A stretch of DNA of 64,000 nucleotides from Paucibacter sp. KBW04 (GTDB taxonomy: Bacteria; Pseudomonadota; Gammaproteobacteria; Burkholderiales; Burkholderiaceae_C). Below are positions 1 to 9,396 of this stretch, piece by piece (position 1 is the first letter of the stretch; each line of letters opens with the position of its first letter). Where the stretch lies: contig NZ_QAJN01000008.1 of NCBI RefSeq assembly GCF_003852425.1, forward strand, positions 248,001 through 312,000. Direction: 5' to 3'. Both the position numbers and the translations under genes were made by a program. Below the pieces are notes generated by a model. It was given only the letters and a program-made list of their open reading frames with translations. It ran no database searches and was not told the DNA's origin.

Positions 1-177
1 CGCAAACCAGTGAGCAAGCATGTTTTGACCATAACATGAGCTTATACCCAGGCCGCCTGCAGCGTCCCTGTGTCAAGGTAATCCTGACTTCTGGCGCCGC
101 CGGGATTTGACCTTACAGTTCGCCAGCCTCCGCAGAGAGGCGACTCGGTATTCGAAGGAAAAAGGGGGAAACACATC

Positions 178-993
178 ATGTTCAAGACTCAAGCCGCGCC
201 CATGCGCCGTCGGTTTTTTCGGCAAGGCGCCACCTGCTTGACCGGCCTGGCCTTGGCGCTGACAGGGCTAACAAGCGCTGCGCAGACACAAGACAGTAGC
301 GCTGCGGCCAACCGCACCTTTGTGGCCGTGTCATTGCTGGGTGACAAGGTTCATATGATCACCCGCCAGGACAAAACTGGCAGTCTGTTGGACGCCAATC
401 TGCGCGAATCCTTCGACTTGAAGGGGGGCATTTTTGACCAGGCTGCCCTGCTTGCCCTGGAGCAAAGCGTGCGCAAGACGGATGCCAAGGCCACGGTGTT
501 CGGTCTCAAGCTGGCCTCTGCCAAGGTGCTGGGTGAGCCCGACGCCTTGTTGGACGGCAAGCGCTTTGTCGCGCCCGCCGCGCTTTTGCCCTTGTTCCAA
601 CAAACCAAGGCCAGCCATCTGCTGCTGATCACGCCGCATCGCGGCGAAGCCAATGTCAAAACCGTGCGCGACGGGCTTGGCATGGGGCGCTTGGAAGGGC
701 TGGGTTTCTATATCGACCGTGACACGGTCATGCAATTTGAGCAATCCAGCGAACTCTCCAAGGGCTATCTGGCGCCCTTTAGCTATTTCAAGATCTCCGT
801 CATCGATTTGGCGAGCATGCAGTTGATTTCGCAAAAGCTGGTGACCAGGGCCGAGGCCTTGCTCAGCCGACGCAAGGAGGCCGTCGCCGACCCTTGGGCG
901 GCCTTGAGCGATATGGAAAAGGTGGAGGCCTTGCGCAAGCAAATCATGGAGGAAATCTCCAGTGCCTTGCCCGATTTGATTGCCAAATCCTGA
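178..993 (+). CDS. Secreted protein of unknown function, Tat-like signal
   Basis: This 271-residue protein opens with a basic stretch (RRRFFRQG at residues 10-17) and a hydrophobic segment ending near TSAAQ at about residue 35. That is a twin-arginine-like or Sec signal peptide, so export is likely. The mature part has no motif I recognise; it is a mixed alpha/beta sequence with a charged C-terminal helix (EKVEALRKQIMEE). The ATG is preceded by an A/G-rich stretch (ggaaaaagggggaaa) that can act as ribosome binding site. It converges on the agmatinase-family gene with only an 11-bp gap. The coding call rests on the signal peptide, the RBS and codon bias; the function is unknown. Confidence 0.75.
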   Translation: MFKTQAAPMRRRFFRQGATCLTGLALALTGLTSAAQTQDSSAAANRTFVAVSLLGDKVHMITRQDKTGSLLDANLRESFDLKGGIFDQAALLALEQSVRKTDAKATVFGLKLASAKVLGEPDALLDGKRFVAPAALLPLFQQTKASHLLLITPHRGEANVKTVRDGLGMGRLEGLGFYIDRDTVMQFEQSSELSKGYLAPFSYFKISVIDLASMQLISQKLVTRAEALLSRRKEAVADPWAALSDMEKVEALRKQIMEEISSALPDLIAKS

Positions 994-1004
994 GTCGCTT
1001 GACC

Positions 1005-1937
1005 CTACTTCCGCCCCGCAATCCGCCCGCATAAATAAGTCCAGACGAACTGGGCAGCGGCATAACTGGTGAGCTCGGCGTGGTCGTAGGCCGGCGCCAC
1101 TTCCACGCAGTCCATGCCCACAAAATTGAGCCCGGCCAGCTCTTCCAGCAGACTGAAGACCTGGTTGGTGCTCATGCCGCCGGGCTCGGGCGTGCCGGTA
1201 CCGGGGGCGAAGGCGGGGTCCAGGCAGTCGATGTCCAGGCTGAGGTAAACGGGCGGATGGCCCAAGCTGGCCATGCGTTCGCGCACCGCCTGCAAGACGC
1301 CGCTGAGTTGGCTCGGGCTTTCCAGGCCTCGCAGGCCGCGGGCGTCAAAGATCAGGCCCCCCTGTTCGCGCACATAGTCGCGCGCCTCTTGCAGGCCGGC
1401 CGAGCGTATGCCGAATTGCACAAAGCCCTCTTTGATGACCAGACCTTCCTGGATGGCCTCGTAGACCCAGGTGCCGTGGCCGCTGGGCTCGCCGAAGTGG
1501 TCTTCCCAGGTATCGCAATGGGCATCGAAATGCAGCACGGCCAGGGGCTGGCCGTAGTGCGCCTTGTAGGCGCGCAGCAGGGGCAGGGTGATGGAGTGAT
1601 CGCCACCCAGCCAGCACATATGGTGGCTGGCGATCAAGGGCGCGATCAGCGGCTGCATGGCCGCGCGCATGGCCTCCAGGTTCGTATTAGGCAGGGGCAG
1701 GTCGCCGAAATCGGCCAGCAAGCCCTCGGGCGTGGTGTTGAAAAAGGGGTGGACGCCGTCGCACAGCATCTGGCTGGACTGGCGGATGGCGCGCGGGCCG
1801 AAGCGGGCACCGGGGCGGTTCGTCACGCAGCCGTCCCAGGCGATGCCGGCCAGGCCGTAGGGGCGCGGTTCCGCGCCAGGGACTGCGGCCTGCTTCATGA
1901 AACGGTTGTCGCTGAGAAAGGCAAAGTCGGCGCTCAT
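1005..1937 (-). CDS. speB: Agmatinase-family ureohydrolase
   Basis: A 310-residue protein of the arginase/agmatinase fold, which hydrolyses a guanidino group to urea using a binuclear Mn centre. The metal-binding signatures are all present: GGDHSIT, DAHCDTWED and SLDIDCLDPAFAPGTGTPE. The length fits agmatinases (about 300-320 residues). The substrate cannot be fixed from sequence: agmatine is the default, but guanidinobutyrate or other guanidino acids are possible in this family. It stands alone, convergent with the upstream secreted protein and divergent from the DHH gene. The start ATG has a purine-rich GAAAGAGAG stretch in front. Confidence 0.88.
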   Translation of the reverse strand: MSADFAFLSDNRFMKQAAVPGAEPRPYGLAGIAWDGCVTNRPGARFGPRAIRQSSQMLCDGVHPFFNTTPEGLLADFGDLPLPNTNLEAMRAAMQPLIAPLIASHHMCWLGGDHSITLPLLRAYKAHYGQPLAVLHFDAHCDTWEDHFGEPSGHGTWVYEAIQEGLVIKEGFVQFGIRSAGLQEARDYVREQGGLIFDARGLRGLESPSQLSGVLQAVRERMASLGHPPVYLSLDIDCLDPAFAPGTGTPEPGGMSTNQVFSLLEELAGLNFVGMDCVEVAPAYDHAELTSYAAAQFVWTYLCGRIAGRK

Positions 1938-2136
1938 GGGGCTCTCTTTCGCGGGCTGGCTGGCTGGTGAGGGGAGCAGCCATCATGCCCCAGCCTAGCC
2001 CCTGCCCGCCGCCCCAGAAAACCCTCAAGAATTCTGCGCCGGCGTCGAAGCTCAAGGCTGCGGGCAGTCCTTCGCGAGTGGCCGCCGCATGGCTGTATCC
2101 CCTGCATCAGTGACGAACTCTCAAGGAGTGAAGAAG

Positions 2137-3105
2137 ATGACGCCCTCCCACCCGCCCGGAACCCCCTCTGAAGCACCGGCACGCAAGTTCCGGCTGGTCA
2201 CCCGCAGCGACTTTGACGGCCTGGTTTGCGCCGTGCTGCTGAATGAGTTGCAGCTGATCGACGACATCAGCTTTGTCCACCCCAAGGATATGCAGGACGG
2301 CAAGATCGCCATCACCGATCGCGACATCACCACCAATCTGCCCTACGTCGCCGCCGCGCATCTGGTGTTTGACCACCACGAGTCCGAGACCATGCGCAAC
2401 CAGGGTGAGCGCCCCAATCACATCATCCTGCCGCATGCGCCCTCGGCGGCGCGGGTGGTCTACGACCATTACGGCGGCAAGGCCGCCTTCCCACGCATCA
2501 GCGAGGCCATGATGGAGGCGGTGGACAAGGCCGACTCGGCCCAATTCAGCCGGGAAGAAATTTTGGACCCCGCCGGCTGGCCGCTGCTGAACTACCTGAT
2601 GGACTCGCGCACCGGCCTGGGCCGCTTCCGCGACTTCCGCATCAGCAACTACCAGCTGATGATGGATTTGATCAAGTACTGCGCCGATCACAATATCGAC
2701 GAAATCCTGGAACTGCCCGATGTGCAGGAGCGGGTGGACCTCTACTGCGACCATGCACGCCGCGCCAAGGAGCAGATCCTGCGTTGCGCCAAGGTCTACG
2801 GCAATCTGGTGGTGCTGGACCTGCGCGGCGAAGAGACCATCTGGGCCGCCAACCGATTCATGATTTACGCCCTGTTTCCGCGCTGCAATATCTCCATCCA
2901 CATGATGTGGGGCTTGCAAAAGCAGAACACCGTGCTGGCCACCGGCAAGTCGATTCTGGATCGCAGCAGCAAGACCCATGTGGGTGAGCTGATGCTTAGC
3001 TATGGTGGTGGCGGCCACCAGGCGGCAGGAACCTGCCAGGTGGCGAATGAGGAGGCCGACGCGGTGCTGAAGGCCTTGATCGCCAAGATCAACGCGGACG
3101 GCTGA
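2137..3105 (+). CDS. DHH-family phosphoesterase (exopolyphosphatase/nanoRNase-like)
   Basis: A 322-residue protein with the DHH phosphoesterase layout. An N-terminal metal-binding Asp motif (SDFDGLVCAVLL) is followed by the DHH triplet in FDHHESE, and the C-terminal DHHA1-type glycine-rich motif is GGGGHQAAGTC near the end. Such enzymes cleave phosphodiester or phosphoanhydride bonds (nanoRNA, pAp, cyclic dinucleotides or polyphosphate); the actual substrate is not decidable here. The start is placed at 2137 because AAGGAGTG at 2123-2130 is an ideal Shine-Dalgarno for it; an in-frame ATG at 2089 has no such site. Its 3' end overlaps the convergent lipoprotein gene by 17 bp. Confidence 0.85.
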   Translation: MTPSHPPGTPSEAPARKFRLVTRSDFDGLVCAVLLNELQLIDDISFVHPKDMQDGKIAITDRDITTNLPYVAAAHLVFDHHESETMRNQGERPNHIILPHAPSAARVVYDHYGGKAAFPRISEAMMEAVDKADSAQFSREEILDPAGWPLLNYLMDSRTGLGRFRDFRISNYQLMMDLIKYCADHNIDEILELPDVQERVDLYCDHARRAKEQILRCAKVYGNLVVLDLRGEETIWAANRFMIYALFPRCNISIHMMWGLQKQNTVLATGKSILDRSSKTHVGELMLSYGGGGHQAAGTCQVANEEADAVLKALIAKINADG

Positions 3106-4474
3106 GCCAGAGCTGTTCGGCCTCGCGAACCGCGGCTTCCAGCTCGCTGTCGCGCACCGGGCCGCTGCCGCCTGGCAACTCAAGCATCAAGAGATAGCCC
3201 TTGACCATGGGGTCCTGGCCACCGGGACCCTGGCTGAAGCTGCGGGCAAAGGCCTGCGCCAGCCTGAGCTGGCCGCTGGCCAGCAGGCGGCCGCTGCTGG
3301 GGTCCCATTGCTCGGGCGCCGTCAAGCAGCCGGCCGTGGGCGTGGCGGGGAAGTAGGGCGCATCGAGGTAGTAGGCCGGGTTGACCACGCTGCCATGCAT
3401 CAGGATCTCGTCGCGGCCGGCGCGGCCGGCCAGCCAGGCCTCTTTGAGCGGGGCCCATTGCCGCCAGCTGGAGGGCAACAAGGCCTCGTAGAGCGATTCG
3501 CTCCAGTCCAGATCGCTGCCATCCACCTGAAAGAACTCCGCCACCGGCGCCTCGATGGGCAGCTTGGTTTCCAGAAAGGGCGTGGGCCCAATGCTGGGGT
3601 TGCTGGCCGTGCTGGAGCCGCGCACCGCGAACAGGCCTTGCGGCGTATTGCCCAGGGTGATGGTGCCGGGCAAATCGGCCAGGGCGCGGGCCAGCTGCGG
3701 CACCTGGAACAGGCGGCCATCGGGCTCGCGCACAAAGCGGCCATCGGGGCCGCGCAGAATCGCCAGGCCCAGCACCTCGCGGCCCGGCCGCTGCAGGCTG
3801 AACACCACCGGCAGGCCCGGCCGCAGCGGCGCGGCCAAAAGTTCGGCCAAGGGCGGCTGCACTTGCGGTGTGGCCGCGCCGGCGCCGCCTTGCAAGGCCA
3901 GACCAAGCGCGCGCAAGCGCGGTTCATCGCGCCAGGCGGGGAACTGCAGCTGCATGCGGGCCTGGATTTGTGTGCGGGCGGCGTCACGCGTCGCGCCTTG
4001 CAGGGGGCGCAGCAAGGCGTAGGCGGCGATGGCGAACTCGCGCGGCGTGCTCAGTTGCGCCAGCAAGGGCCAGAGTTGGGCGGCGGCCTCGGCCGCGTAA
4101 AAGCGGTGCACGGCGGACAGCACATTGCGCTGGTAGTCCACCGGTTTGGCGGCCAGGCCAGGCAAGGCCGCCAGGGCCGGGCCACGGGCTGCCTCGATCT
4201 CGCGGTTGTAGAGCAGCACCGCCGACAGGATCTCGGGCAGGGCGGCATCGGCCGCCTCACCCGGCGGCAGGGCCAGGCGCTCGCGCAAAAGCTGCAAGTC
4301 CTTTTCGCGCTGGGCCTGTTCCTGATCGGCACGGGTGGCCTGCCAGTGGAAGTCTTTGACGCTGTAACCGAGCAGCTCCTGGGTGCTGTGGCGCTTGCCG
4401 GGCACGGCCTCGGGCGGCTGGCTGGCGCAGCCCCAGAGCGTGGCCAGCAAGCAGACCAGCAGGGGCTTCAGCAT
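3089..4474 (-). CDS. Lipoprotein with L,D-transpeptidase-like His/Cys motif
   Basis: A 461-residue protein starting MLKPLLVCLLATLWGCAS: a lipoprotein signal with Cys16 as the predicted lipidated residue. The first 250 residues are helical and unlike anything I recognise. Near the C terminus, MHGS (His360) and TPTAGCLT (Cys383) are spaced like the catalytic His and SHGC of YkuD L,D-transpeptidases, with a preceding small-residue segment (RGSSTASNPS) also reminiscent of them. If so, it would act on peptidoglycan in the periplasm, but the usual HGT and SHGCIR context is degenerate. A Met 18 codons upstream is possible, but the lipobox fits the start chosen. It is transcribed towards the DHH gene and overlaps it by 17 bp. 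Confidence 0.7.
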   Translation of the reverse strand: MLKPLLVCLLATLWGCASQPPEAVPGKRHSTQELLGYSVKDFHWQATRADQEQAQREKDLQLLRERLALPPGEAADAALPEILSAVLLYNREIEAARGPALAALPGLAAKPVDYQRNVLSAVHRFYAAEAAAQLWPLLAQLSTPREFAIAAYALLRPLQGATRDAARTQIQARMQLQFPAWRDEPRLRALGLALQGGAGAATPQVQPPLAELLAAPLRPGLPVVFSLQRPGREVLGLAILRGPDGRFVREPDGRLFQVPQLARALADLPGTITLGNTPQGLFAVRGSSTASNPSIGPTPFLETKLPIEAPVAEFFQVDGSDLDWSESLYEALLPSSWRQWAPLKEAWLAGRAGRDEILMHGSVVNPAYYLDAPYFPATPTAGCLTAPEQWDPSSGRLLASGQLRLAQAFARSFSQGPGGQDPMVKGYLLMLELPGGSGPVRDSELEAAVREAEQLWLSRPR

Positions 4475-4570
4475 GGGCTTGTGCAGCTGCTGAAGATTTG
4501 GAAAAGGGGGCAGGGGCGCGCGCATCAAAAGATCCTCACAGGGCTCGGGGCTCAGCGTGGACCATACAAG

Positions 4571-4597
4571 AAAAAAGCGCCCCGGGCTGGGGCGCTT
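4571..4597 (-). terminator. Rho-independent terminator after the cohesin gene
   Basis: A perfect 9-bp stem, AAGCGCCCC (4575-4583) with GGGGCGCTT (4589-4597) and a 5-nt loop, is followed on the minus strand by a run of T from the six A's at 4571-4576. It lies 18 bp after the stop of the cohesin/PEP-CTERM gene. Confidence 0.85.
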
Positions 4598-4614
4598 GGT
4601 CTTGGCGCGCGAAC

Positions 4615-5223
4615 TCAGACGGACGTGGCTTCCGCTTGGCTCTTGCCGCCGGCGCGAGCGCGCACAAAGCCCAGACCCGCCAGGCCCGCGCCCAGCATCA
4701 GCCAGGTGGAGGGCTCGGGCACGGCGTTGACGGTGCTCAAGCTACCGTTGGTGATCTGCACCGGCAGCTCGGCCAGCTGGGAGTTGAGCAGCAAGACATC
4801 GGAGAAGTTCAGCGCGCTCGTGCCCACGCCGGTCACCTGGAAGTTGAAGCGGGCTAACACGCCGTCTCCGCTGACGCCAGGGATGGCGCCGATCAGGGAG
4901 TTGAAGGTGAAAGAGATCTGGCCCAGGCTGTTGTCCACGCCACCGCCGTCCCAGTAGGTCGTGCCGCCGCTGGACAGAAAGGTGCCTTCGCTGGCGCTGC
5001 TGAAATGCAGCAGGGCGGGGTCGAAGGAGAGGCTGAACTGATAGCCGTAGAGATCGCTGATGCCGGAGATCAGCACATCCACGCTGACGTTGGAGCCCAG
5101 CACGCCGGGTGTGGGGCTGCTTTGCACCGACAACACCGAGCCGGCTGCGAAGGCCTGGCCGGCGAAGGCGCCCAGAAGCAGGGCGGCGCCCAGGGTTTTC
5201 TTCCAATACTGCGGTCTCAGCAT
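4615..5223 (-). CDS. Cohesin-domain protein with PEP-CTERM sorting signal
   Basis: A 202-residue exported protein. The signal peptide ends near GQAFA (about residue 26). The middle, from VLSVQSSPTPGVLGSNVSV to about residue 165, has the beta-sandwich pattern of cohesin domains, including YGYQFSLSFDPALLHF. The C terminus is a PEP-CTERM signal: VPEPSTW, a hydrophobic helix, then a basic tail (RARAGGK). PEP-CTERM proteins are cut by exosortase and delivered to the surface or matrix; no exosortase gene lies in this window. It is divergent from a protease that ends in a dockerin, the natural partner of cohesins. A terminator follows directly. Confidence 0.85.
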   Translation of the reverse strand: MLRPQYWKKTLGAALLLGAFAGQAFAAGSVLSVQSSPTPGVLGSNVSVDVLISGISDLYGYQFSLSFDPALLHFSSASEGTFLSSGGTTYWDGGGVDNSLGQISFTFNSLIGAIPGVSGDGVLARFNFQVTGVGTSALNFSDVLLLNSQLAELPVQITNGSLSTVNAVPEPSTWLMLGAGLAGLGFVRARAGGKSQAEATSV

Positions 5224-5479
5224 GATTTTCTCCTCTGCCTTGAAGACCAGATCTGGCGCGGCGGCTGACGGGGCCGATGAACAGCTTTGTCAAGCATGAG
5301 CAAGGGTCTGGCTTGGTATGGATTGCGCTTTTCTTCACGGGATGCGCAGATGATTGAGGCCTCGACCCGCTTCGAGCTCCCCGGCGGCGAGTCTTTCATC
5401 TGGGCTGGAAGGCCAACAAGAGGGGAATCCCGCCCTTCAAACAAGGGAAGGTGAATCCTGCCGCTGCGACTCGTCGCTT

Positions 5480-5968
5480 TCAGCGGGAGGGTGGCTGCAG
5501 TGCTAGCTCAGCCTTCAAGGCGTCCAACGCGGCTTCTATTTCTTGCAGCGCGGCCGGTACCTTCTCGCTGCGGCGCCAGACCTGTTTGTCCAGGGAAGGG
5601 CCGCTCACGCTGATCAGGGTCCAGGCGCCGTCTTGCGTGTCACCGTCCTCGATGCGCTCGGGCAGTTCAAAAAAGCCTTGCGCCTGCAGCAGCCGGCATA
5701 GGCGCTCGAAATCGCCTGCGGCCAGCCGACCCTGGCTGATCTGGTCCACCGTGCCATGCCTGGCCTTGCCAGTCAGAGTGAAGCTCACCTGGCCGTCGCT
5801 TTGCAGCTGCAGGCGGCTGCCGGCGCTGCAACCGAAACAGTCTCTCTCGAGCGTGATGGTCTGAATTTGAGGCAGTGCCGCCGCCGCGCTTGGCGCTTGG
5901 GCGCAGGCCAGCAGACTGCAGCTGTAGCACAGGGCCAAGGCCCATATGAGCAAGAGCGGACGGCGCAT
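5480..5968 (-). CDS. DUF6438-like exported protein
   Basis: A 162-residue protein from MRRPLLLIWALALCY, with a signal sequence and a Cys (LLACAQ) that may be a lipobox. The mature part has the pattern of DUF6438 proteins: an early ITLERDCFGCSAGSRLQL segment (a Cys-rich loop followed by a beta strand), then SDGQVSFTLTGKA, then a helix FERLCRLLQAQGFFELP. The biochemical role of that family is unknown. The start at 5968 is chosen because the hydrophobic signal begins there. An in-frame Met 29 codons upstream would place a non-hydrophobic extension in front. It is divergent from the protease gene. Confidence 0.7.
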   Translation of the reverse strand: MRRPLLLIWALALCYSCSLLACAQAPSAAAALPQIQTITLERDCFGCSAGSRLQLQSDGQVSFTLTGKARHGTVDQISQGRLAAGDFERLCRLLQAQGFFELPERIEDGDTQDGAWTLISVSGPSLDKQVWRRSEKVPAALQEIEAALDALKAELALQPPSR

Positions 5969-6236
5969 GGGCGAGGGGGCAGGGCCTGCTAAGTTAGGGG
6001 GGTAAATCGGCGCCCGCATGAGGATTGACCCTGTGCAGGCGCGCGGGCTTCGCACTTATTCTTGCAGCCGCATTCGAGGGTGTGTGAGAAATTTGTAGAT
6101 TCAAGGACTAAGTGTTTGATTTGGTTCTTTGCGGGGAGGGTGTGCATCGGGCAAGAGGAGCCTGATAACGCCAAGTTTCCACGGCAAATGCTCATGGACC
6201 CACTTCTAAACAGTGTGCTCAGGAAAAGGACAACAA

Positions 6237-9200
6237 ATGGACCACAAGCCTTCGTCTTCCGGCCTCTCGTCTACAGACGCTTCCCAGGCCCCTAAGCGCC
6301 AGCGCGCTCGCCCCAACGCCATCGCCCTGGCCGTGCTTTGCCTGGGCTTGGGAAGCGCCCTGGCCTTGCCCGGCGCGCAGGCGCAAGGCCTGAGCGCGTC
6401 GCAAGCTGCAGCGCAGAACCAAAGCTCCGGCGCCTTCTGGCAAGAGCAGCGTCTGACGCCGGCCAAGACCTCGGCCCGTGGTGCAGGCTTGTCGGTGCAG
6501 CCGCGCGCCTTCCGTGCCGCCACCCTGGACAAGACCGGTCTGATCAGCCACGCCGCAGGCGCACCGATGGAACGCACGGCTGCTGCGGCCCTGAGCCCGC
6601 TGGAAATCTCCCTGCCGCATCCGAATGGTGGCTTCCAGCGCTTCGCCCTGGTCGAGTCCCCGGTGATGGAAGAAGGCCTGGCCGCCAAGCACCCCGAGAT
6701 CAAGACCTACGCGGGCAAGGGGATCGACGACCCCAAGGCCTCGCTTCGCATGGACATCACGCCGCTAGGCCTGCATGCCTCGGTGCGTTCGCCCAAGGGG
6801 GCCTGGTATGTGGAGCCCTACTACCACCTGGATGACAGCGTTTACGCCAGCTACCACGGTCGCGACCTGCCCAATGTGCATGGCTCATTGCGTGAGCCTG
6901 CCTTCACCGAGGCCAATCTCTCGGTGGCGCGTGGCTTCTATCACGCGGGCGAAACGGTGGAGCTGCGCGGCTTCGGCTTTGTGCCTGGGGCCACGGTGAA
7001 TGTCACCGTCCGCATGCCCGAGACCGACACCTTGGCTCGCCAAACCTTGAGCGCCGTGGCCGATCGTGATGGCACGCTCAGCCTGTCCTTGCCGGCCGAT
7101 CCCTCGCGCAATCTCGGTGCTTACGAGATCAGCGCCAGTGATGGCCGTAGCAGCAGCACGGCTGCCTACCACGTGGTCAGCGAGGACATCAGCCCCACGG
7201 CCGCCGTCGGTGACCAGCTGCGCACCTATCGCCTGGCCCTGGTGACCGACCCCAACTACGCCACCTACTTCGGTGGCTCGGCCAATGTGACGGCGGCCAA
7301 GGTGACCTTGGTCAACCGCATCACCCAGGTTTACGAGGACGAGACCTCGATCCGCCTGGTGTTGATCAATGACAACGACAAACTCAATCTCGACACCGCG
7401 GCCCAGATGACGGGTGCCAACGGACCTTGCGGCGCTACGGCCTGCTACACCGCCACGCAGGCAGCGGGCTGTGCCAGCAGCACCCTGACCCGCAATCGCG
7501 TGGTGATCGGCCTGCTGGTGGGCGCCAGCAATTACGACGTCGGCCATATCGGCTTCGGCCTCAACGGCGGCGGCCTGGCCAGCCTGGGTGTGGTGGGTGG
7601 CAATAACAAGGCGCAAGGTTGCACCGGTGTGCCTACGCCGGTGGGCGATCTGTTCGCGGTGGACTATGTGGCCCATGAGCTGGGCCATCAGTTCGCCGGC
7701 AATCACACCTTCAACGGCACGGTGGGCAGCTGCTCCGGTGGCAACCGCAATGCCGGCACCTCGGTGGAGCCCGGTAGCGGCTCCTCCATCATGGCCTATG
7801 CCGGCATCTGCAGCACCGACGACCTGCAGCCGCACAGCGATGCCTACTGGTCGCAGCGCAGCTTTGATGAGATCGTCGCCTACACCTCGGGCGCCGAGAC
7901 CACGCTCAACGAGTCCCAAATGGCGGCCCTGACCGGCTTCAGCAGCAACGGTCAGCAGTTCCAGCTCAGCTTCAACGGTCAGCCCTCGGCCGCCATCGTG
8001 CGCGGTACTAACTTCACGACCGCAGGCATCAAGGCCGCTGTGGAAGCCATTTCCGGCTGGCCAGCCGGCGGCACTGTGACGGTCAGCGGCTTGACCGACG
8101 CCGGCTTCACCCTCGCCTTTGGCGGCAGCTTGGCCGGCGTCAATGTGGCCCAGTTGCAGCTGAGTGGCTGTAGCGGTGGCTGCAGCGGCTTTGTGGGCGA
8201 GATCGCGGCCGGTGGGCCGACCAAGAAGCGCGGCACTGTCACGGCCAAGGCCAATAGCGCGCCGGTGGTCAGCACCACGGCCAGCTACACCATCCCGCTG
8301 CGCACACCGTTTGCATTGACGGGGACCGCGACGGACGCCGATGGCGACACCCTCAGCTATCTGTGGGAGCAAAACGACCGCGGCGGTTCAACAGGCACCG
8401 CCCTGACCAGCAATGGCAAGACCAACGGCCCGCTGTTCCGTCAGTTCGGCATTGCCGCCCAGGTCAGCGCGGCGGATACCAAGCTCTACAACTCGCCGGG
8501 CGAAAACCATGTGGGCAACGATCCCACCCGCGTCTTCCCCGATCTGCTGCAGGTCTTGGCCAATAACACCAATGCCGAAACCGGCAACTGCCCGACGGCC
8601 TCCAGCCCACCGAGCTCGGCCCAAGTGGATTGCTACTCGGAGTACCTGCCCACCTCGTCTTATGTCGGCACGGCAGGCGTCAATGCCAGCCCGGCTTCGC
8701 TGAACTTCAAGCTGACCGCGCGTGACGGCAAGGGGGGTGTCGGCAGCGCCACCACTCAGCTGATCCTCGCGACAGGGGCCGGTCCTTTCCTGGTGACCTC
8801 GCCCAACACGGCGGTGACGCTCAATTCCGGCAGCAACCTGACGGTGACCTGGAGTGTGGCCAACACCGATGTGGCGCCGGTCAACACGGCCAATGTGAAG
8901 ATCAGCTTGTCGCTGGATGGTGGCCTGAGCTACCCCCATGTCCTGGCCGCCAGCACCCCGAACGATGGCACCCAGGTGGTGACCTTGCCGGCCTCTATCG
9001 CCTCGACCCAAGCTCGCATCAAGGTGGAGGCTGTGGACAATGTGTTCTTTGACGTGTCCAACAGCGACTTCACCATCAAGCTCTACGGCGACTTGAACAA
9101 CGACGGCTCGGTGAACTGCGCCGATCTTTCCATCGTCAAGGCTTCGATGGGCAAGCGAGTTGGCCAGTCAGGCTTCGACCCACGCGCCGACATCAATGGT

Positions 9201-9272
9201 GACGGTGTGGTCAATGTGCTGGACCTGACTATCATCAGCCGCCTGCTGGAGACCGGCGCCCGTTGCAACTGA
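6237..9272 (+). CDS. Reprolysin-like metalloprotease with C-terminal dockerin
   Basis: A 1011-residue exported protein. A signal peptide (hydrophobic stretch ending near LPGAQAQ) is followed by a propeptide-like region to about residue 330. The metalloprotease domain carries the zinc motif HELGHQFAGNH at residues 480-490 (HExxHxxGxxH), as in M12B-type reprolysin-like peptidases. A Ser/Gly-rich region and beta domains follow (TDADGDTLSYLWEQ). The end, from about residue 950, is a type I dockerin with two calcium loops, DLNNDGSVNCADL and DINGDGVVNVLDL. The start is set by AAAAGGA six bases before the ATG. The divergent neighbourhood holds a cohesin protein, so the protease may be docked on the cell surface. 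A terminator follows at 9332. Confidence 0.88.
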   Translation: MDHKPSSSGLSSTDASQAPKRQRARPNAIALAVLCLGLGSALALPGAQAQGLSASQAAAQNQSSGAFWQEQRLTPAKTSARGAGLSVQPRAFRAATLDKTGLISHAAGAPMERTAAAALSPLEISLPHPNGGFQRFALVESPVMEEGLAAKHPEIKTYAGKGIDDPKASLRMDITPLGLHASVRSPKGAWYVEPYYHLDDSVYASYHGRDLPNVHGSLREPAFTEANLSVARGFYHAGETVELRGFGFVPGATVNVTVRMPETDTLARQTLSAVADRDGTLSLSLPADPSRNLGAYEISASDGRSSSTAAYHVVSEDISPTAAVGDQLRTYRLALVTDPNYATYFGGSANVTAAKVTLVNRITQVYEDETSIRLVLINDNDKLNLDTAAQMTGANGPCGATACYTATQAAGCASSTLTRNRVVIGLLVGASNYDVGHIGFGLNGGGLASLGVVGGNNKAQGCTGVPTPVGDLFAVDYVAHELGHQFAGNHTFNGTVGSCSGGNRNAGTSVEPGSGSSIMAYAGICSTDDLQPHSDAYWSQRSFDEIVAYTSGAETTLNESQMAALTGFSSNGQQFQLSFNGQPSAAIVRGTNFTTAGIKAAVEAISGWPAGGTVTVSGLTDAGFTLAFGGSLAGVNVAQLQLSGCSGGCSGFVGEIAAGGPTKKRGTVTAKANSAPVVSTTASYTIPLRTPFALTGTATDADGDTLSYLWEQNDRGGSTGTALTSNGKTNGPLFRQFGIAAQVSAADTKLYNSPGENHVGNDPTRVFPDLLQVLANNTNAETGNCPTASSPPSSAQVDCYSEYLPTSSYVGTAGVNASPASLNFKLTARDGKGGVGSATTQLILATGAGPFLVTSPNTAVTLNSGSNLTVTWSVANTDVAPVNTANVKISLSLDGGLSYPHVLAASTPNDGTQVVTLPASIASTQARIKVEAVDNVFFDVSNSDFTIKLYGDLNNDGSVNCADLSIVKASMGKRVGQSGFDPRADINGDGVVNVLDLTIISRLLETGARCN

Positions 9273-9331
9273 GTTCCTGAAAACTCTGCGCGCGCCAGCG
9301 CCGCCCTGAGACCAGGGCTGGCGCAGAAGAT

Positions 9332-9364
9332 GGCCTCTTTCCTCGCCGGGGAAGAGGCCTTTTT
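9332..9364 (+). terminator. Rho-independent terminator after the dockerin protease
   Basis: An 8-bp outer stem GGCCTCTT (9332-9339) with AAGAGGCC (9352-9359), an extra inner C-G pairing, and TTTTT at 9360-9364. It lies 60 bp after the protease stop codon. Confidence 0.88.
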
Positions 9365-9396
9365 AATTGAACGAATCAACAAAAAGGGACCGCACC

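Noticed and set aside
3308-4957. A 549-codon open frame antisense to the lipoprotein and cohesin genes
   Set aside because: It spans two opposing genes and a terminator, and has no protein-like features.
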